Source: Albugo candida
Taxonomy: Eukaryota > Oomycota > Peronosporomycetes > Albuginales > Albuginaceae
Reading direction: 5' to 3'
DNA: 64,000 nucleotides
Assembly: GCA_905220665.1 (NCBI GenBank)
Contig: CAJNAR010000154.1
Location: forward strand, 580,511 to 644,510
This document shows, one piece after another, positions 59,723 through 64,000 of the stretch (positions are counted from its first letter, which is position 1; every line of letters begins with the position of its first letter). The notes beneath the pieces were generated by a model. That model searched no databases and was not told the DNA's origin. It was given only the letters and a program-made list of their open reading frames with translations. The translations under genes and the position numbers were made by a program.

Positions 59723-61563
59723 ATGTCTCTGCCGAAATGTACGATATTTTACACTTCCCGTGCAAGTGAGCTAAATGAGCTACATGGTATTCTGTGGAGC
59801 TCTTCGCACCGAATACATCAAATATATGGTGTGTAATAAATTATTCTTTCTTCCTAATAATCAAGTATATCATGCGACAAAAGCATCTCCATGCCTAACT
59901 TGTACTTTGTCAACGAGCACAAAAAATCGGCAGCCGAAATGTTCGATGTTATAAAGTGTCTCGAACGCTCGCATGATGGCGTCTTGTACGACAAATTCGT
60001 AATTAAATCAACTGTACAAATCTATCTCAGTACAATAAAAACTTGAGACGATCTTGATGAATTTGCCCAAACACCTTCCCAATTCTATGGTGTTTGAGGT
60101 TCCCTTTGCTGGCAGGAGCGAATATCCGAGCACAGGCTCGATAACGCGGTATTCCAGATGAATGCTTACAATTCACAGTTGTAACACAACAGAGTGCAAT
60201 GCCCACAAAGCAAGATCAGCAGGATGCGAATTTTTTTTTGGGGAGAACTCCAATATCTACGCTCAAATTATCGCGTATCCACAAGAGTTGCATCGAGTAT
60301 TCTTCGAGCTGTAATGTTGGACAAATGTTCACGCATTCACTCAGACAGTATGTAAAATCATCTGTCTAATCACCAACTGATGTGAAGCGATGAAAAGAGA
60401 TCAAACAGAAACTCAAATGGAATAGTACAACGTTTTAACTTTTCTAGTCCCATCCATGGATGCTGAATCTTTCATCTCGTTTACTGCTTGTATGGAAAGT
60501 TCACGAATGCGGTCATGATCTCCGGAACATTGATGGTGACACATTCGAAGGAACACAAGGATTCTTAACTATCTCAAGGGAGTTCATCACAGCGATCCCT
60601 GGGCCTGATGTTAATGATCACAGAACAAATTGTATGGCTGTGACGCAAATTATTGACCGGGTACAACAATTCAAGTCTGGTAAAATTGTTGCTGACGCTG
60701 TCGGGAAAAATCTACGGCAAGTTTCTTCATTACGGAGTTTGTATTCCTTCGACATTAATTCTTCACTCGAAAGCACTCGAAATATAACGGAATTTGCGCT
60801 ATTCAATTCCTTGGGGAAGGTGGAATTCAGTACACTCACATCCGTACACTTGCGGATTTCGATACAGTTTAGCAGCCAGAAGAAACGAACGTCAGGTGTG
60901 GTTCAATTTCGTATTACAAGAGCTAGACTGCACTCCAAAGACACTACAAAAGGTTTGCTTGGTTTATGTGAGAATTGGATGCAAATTGATGATTCGATAA
61001 CACGATAAGAAAGTGCTCAAAAAGATGAAATCGAGGACCGTATCACTGAATATTATGCCTCTCAAGTGGGATATCATTGTGTCTGCAACTGGATGAAATA
61101 AGAACTATGACAGTCTGAAAAACGATTGGACAGGTGTAACTATGATCGCTATCGAAGGTCGCGTCCGAATTGAGGTTCCCGGTATGATACGACATGAATA
61201 TGAAGGCTAGTGTCGCTATACAATTGGTGATAGGAGACAACATACCAACGTCTTGTCTTATTGCAGCAAAAGGTAATTTTATACAATCAAGAGATATATC
61301 ACTTATTATGAACGGTACAGAAATTTGTCCTCGTGTCTTGGGCGTAAAAGGAGCTCTATATTTATCCGAGTTTGGTACGATGCGACCCAAAGTTGGCTTT
61401 TTGCTCTCTATATCTAAGAGACAAATACACGGTTGATACTGGTTCGATGCATACAAAATTGAAGCCTTTAAGACCACAACCTGTTCCTGTCACATTTGAT
61501 GCAGCGAATGACGCTCCGGTTTCGAAGAAAGCAAAAGTCAAATGCATTTTAAAAGCTTTGTGA
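59723..61563 (+). pseudogene. Long unrecognised gene remnant, 182-codon core
   Basis: Plus-strand segments in changing frames. 59723 onward reads SELNELHGILWSSSHRIHQI. 59890-60050 reads PNLYFVNEHKKSAAEMFDVI, then CLERSHDGVLYDKFVIKSTV, then LETILMNLPKHLPNSMVF. 60460-61008 is the longest frame (HDLRNIDGDTFEGTQGFLTI, REFITAIPGPDVNDHRTN). After further shifts, 61194-61436 reads SVAIQLVIGDNIPTSCLIAA and the end (61372-61563) reads PVTFDAANDAPVSKKAKVK with a basic C-terminus. Everything is on one strand with conserved-looking globular patterning, so this is most likely one gene of several hundred codons broken by frame changes. No domain is recognised. The minus-strand 144-codon frame at 61043-61477 is taken as its shadow. 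Confidence 0.45.
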
Positions 61564-61713
61564 AAATGACACACTCGGAATATATTAAATAAAGTTGGCT
61601 TCCTATTCGTAATCCTATACCTTGCACTTTTCACTTGCAACTATCTTTGAACAGGTTAACGAGCAATTTCCTACATTGTGCTATATATTTGTCATTTAGA
61701 TATGCTTACCATC

Positions 61714-62557
61714 TCATGCCATCCTTACTTCAGAGCCACAACTGCATGCCATGCTTGAAGGATTTCTCATGCTGAGTGCAATAATGTAGGCTACCTGACG
61801 TGTGCGACAACGACAATTTAGTGCCCTCATTTCCTGTATTTGACTGCTTTTCTGTCGTTGTATTTGAGCTGATTCCATCATCTGGTTGGACATCTTTGTT
61901 CTAAATTTCTTACTTTTCCACGGGCTCTCTGTTTGCTTATGGATGGCACATAGACGGTCCATGAAAAACTCACAGTTTGATTTGGAAATTGGTTAATATC
62001 TGTCGTTTCGTATAGTAAATAGGTTTGGCCAGGGTGCTGTAAAAATCTTCCGATTTGGATACCAACAGGTAAAGAATCGCGAGGGTGTAATCGAAATCCT
62101 AGCATTTCTGGTTTGATCAATGCCGGACATAGAATTCTCATTACAAGCGGATTCGGCCCAGCAATCGGAAGCGCGTTTCCACTTTTATCAAATGCATCCA
62201 CAAACTCTGGTGAGTAAATGTTCATGCGGAAGCCAGTCCAGTATCCGTGTACGCACCAGTTTGTGGATATAATACGTTTCAAGAATTCTAGGATTTCTTT
62301 AGCCTTGGGATCCTCTATTTGTTCGCATTTGTCCCTATCACTGTAGAATATTACATCATCAAACTAGCCTCAAATGCAGTCTGGAACGAGGAATGATCAG
62401 AACGGTAAGAAAAATCTCGTAGCGTGGTACTCAGTGATGACGTAGGGCGCGAAGATTGCTGATATTTGCCGTTGGCATATTCGAGCTCAATTCGTACTTT
62501 GTTATCAGAACCAGCTATACTTAGGTCAGAAAAAGCATTTTTTTGCATATTGGGCAA
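61714..62557 (-). pseudogene. Unrecognised minus-strand gene remnant
   Basis: Minus-strand segments in order. 62557-62351 reads NAFSDLSIAGSDNKVRIELE. 62282-61878, open even further upstream (KCEQIEDPKAKEILEFLK), reads STNWCVHGYWTGFRMNIYSP, EFVDAFDKSGNALPIAGPNP and GFRLHPRDSLPVGIQIGRFL. 61962-61714 is a basic, glutamine-rich tail (MSNQMMESAQIQRQKSSQ). The 134-codon middle frame has well-balanced globular composition and is almost certainly former coding sequence. It is in the same orientation as the remnant at 62727-63504 and could be its C-terminal continuation. No family is recognised. Confidence 0.42.
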
Positions 62558-62726
62558 GTGAATTAAATTTGCGGGAGGATGGGAGTCAGAGAAGAATAAA
62601 AGGTGCTTCGAATGTTCGTGGTGCGGGGCGCAAAGTAGCCTCCGTTTCTTCTGATGATACTTGTGTAGGATTGTTCAAGAGCTTGTCGCTGGAATTTTTT
62701 TGACATAAACTTAATTAGAACATCCT

Positions 62727-63504
62727 TTAGAGAAGCAATTGCTCATGCAAATCATTTTTTGTAGAAGTGAATTCCTCTGATAAGTGAGAGAAGTCACCCT
62801 TGAGCCTCCTCACTTGTTGGATGAGTGCTTCAGCATCGGATTCCCAATTGGTTTTCTCATGTACTAGCGCATATACCCCGAACTTTTGATCTCTATCCAA
62901 ATACAATATCTTGATGCACAGTTCTGTTCCTAGCGTAATCAGGATGAGATCGATGAGCATGATTAAACTTAGGATCGCCGCAAAGACAATGCGGACAGTT
63001 GAATTCCATGCAAACGGCACAATTGATACGTTTCGCTAATGATCTTGTATGGACGAAATACTTCATGCCATCGGTCTTTTCGAACCACTCACGTTTTAAT
63101 GCACATAGCTGGTTTTGCTGCATTTCATTGTCCTCAACGTAAGAACTCCACGCAGATTGCAGAGCATCTGCGTCATGATGTCTTCGTCCCAATAGATGAC
63201 GGTAAAGAAAGAAGTCGTGTATGTACAACTCCCTGTTGATTTCTGAGCTTTGAGAACGTGCTGGTAAGCATGTAACGTCAAATTTGCTGATGACGTCACT
63301 CAGCTCCTCGGTGACAGGAATCCATGAGTATATTGACTCGTTTAAAAGTTTTTTTACTTGAGTTCGAGAGAGTAATTTAAAATTACCCAGTTCGCTTGAC
63401 TGAGTTATTTCACTCTTTTCCCGTGCGATAGTTATTTTGAGAATGCAAAGAATGGTTCGTATCCCGCATGAGACTCTTAAATATTTTAAATAGTCAGAGA
63501 GGCT
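62727..63504 (-). pseudogene. Unrecognised cysteine-containing gene remnant next to the telomere
   Basis: On the minus strand one frame is open from 63504 to the stop at 62893, 203 codons, too long for chance in AT-rich DNA, but with no ATG near its start. It reads SDYLKYLRVSCGIRTILCIL, LNESIYSWIPVTEELSDVIS, REWFEKTDGMKYFVHTRSL, then KRINCAVCMEFNCPHCLCGD, a cluster of five cysteines with C-x2-C spacing twice, followed by histidines. That cluster could bind zinc. A second frame (to 62727) continues with a coiled-coil-like region (DAEALIQQVRRLKGDFSHLS). The gene begins only about 220 bp from the telomeric array, so its N-terminus may have been lost when the chromosome end formed. Confidence 0.5.
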
Positions 63505-63721
63505 TTATTCATGGAGAGATTGTATGCGCATAGTCAGTTGAAAAACTTTCCATTCGAGTAATATTGCTACTTTTTCTTTAATTCTTGCTACATTTAAAAA
63601 AAGGATTACAGGGGTTTTCTTTATGAAGTAATTATAATGCGCATAGCGAGTTAATAGAGACTTCATAATGTAGTAGAATATGTAGGGTTTAGGGTTCTGG
63701 AAGGTGGGGGGAGATGCCCAG
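63505..63721. other. Telomere-proximal junction
   Basis: AT-rich, with two partial telomeric units (TAGGGTTTAGGGTT, 63683-63696) separated from the main array by a G-rich non-telomeric spacer (CTGGAAGGTGGGGGGAGATG and five more bases). No gene. Confidence 0.7.
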
Positions 63722-63994
63722 TTTAGGGTTTAGGGTTTAGGGTTTAGGGTTTAGGGTTTAGGGTTTAGGGTTTAGGGTTTAGGGTTTAGGGTTTAGGGTT
63801 TAGGGTTTAGGGTTTAGGGTTTAGGGTTTAGGGTTTAGGGTTTAGGGTTTAGGGTTTAGGGTTTAGGGTTTAGGGTTTAGGGTTTAGGGTTTAGGGTTTA
63901 GGGTTTAGGGTTTAGGGTTTAGGGTTTAGGGTTTAGGGTTTAGGGTTTAGGGTTTAGGGTTTAGGGTTTAGGGTTTAGGGTTTAGGGTTTAGGG
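63722..63994 (+). repeat. Telomere, 39 perfect TTTAGGG repeats
   Basis: 273 bp of uninterrupted TTTAGGG with the G-rich strand running 5' to 3' toward the window end, as expected for a right-hand chromosome terminus maintained by telomerase. The last six bases (63995-64000) are TTTTTT instead of TTTAGG, probably an end-of-read or assembly artefact. The repeat type is shared by oomycetes, plants and some alveolates. Confidence 0.97.
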
Positions 63995-64000
63995 TTTTTT

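Noticed and set aside
61043..61477. Minus-strand ORF of 144 codons
   Set aside because: It is antisense to plus-strand segments with better protein-like patterning and the same-strand continuity of the 59.7-61.6 kb remnant. The choice is not certain.
1..64000. CRISPR arrays, operons, rRNA genes, prokaryotic promoters
   Set aside because: No regularly spaced repeats, no compact co-directional gene runs and no rRNA-like sequence were seen. The window is eukaryotic and subtelomeric.

Overview
The window looks like the right-hand end of a eukaryotic chromosome. It closes with 39 perfect copies of TTTAGGG (63722-63994) running outward. It is AT-rich and has no plausible bacterial gene layout: most readable protein fragments are broken by stops and frameshifts, and are interspersed with dead transposons. 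TTTAGGG telomeres occur in oomycetes, plants and some alveolates. The best lineage clue is a set of secreted-type proteins carrying repeated C-x2-C modules, one of which (2415-2444) fits the CX2CX5G pattern of the CCG class of secreted proteins described from the white-rust oomycete Albugo. Together with Mutator-like, DDE-endonuclease and copia remnants, this makes an Albugo-like oomycete subtelomere the best inference, though not a proven one.

Layout. 0.3-4.1 kb holds two decayed CCG-like genes on the plus strand. 4.1-10.3 kb is mostly unreadable and carries two tRNA-derived SINEs and a 40-bp minisatellite. 10.3-16.1 kb has unrecognised fragments and a decayed copia pol. 18.6-20.2 kb and 44.1-45.5 kb are two diverged copies of one segment. 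22-24 kb has weak retroelement or coding scraps. 25.96-26.53 kb is a composite SINE flanked by an 18-bp target-site duplication. 29.6-30.4 kb is an unrecognised minus-strand remnant. 32.2-34.3 kb is the best-preserved gene of the window: a multi-module CCG-like protein on the minus strand, split by a frame change at a homopolymer. 35.96-37.7 kb is a CCG N-terminal stub abutting a dead MULE. 40.9-42.4 kb has a pepsin-like C-terminal fragment and unrecognised fragments. 48.2-48.7 kb is a possible CCG-like remnant. 51.0-54.4 kb is a short non-autonomous DNA element next to a related full-length MULE with clear terminal repeats. 54.8 kb is another CCG stub. 55.4-57.4 kb is a decayed DDE transposase. 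58.8-63.5 kb holds four long but broken coding remnants of unknown family, then the telomere.

Functionally this reads as a subtelomeric nursery and graveyard for secreted host-interaction proteins. CCG-like modules were multiplied, truncated, moved next to transposons and mostly inactivated. No housekeeping gene or operon was recognised. Reading frames and motifs are taken from the sequence; family names rest on remembered family knowledge; the organism is inference.
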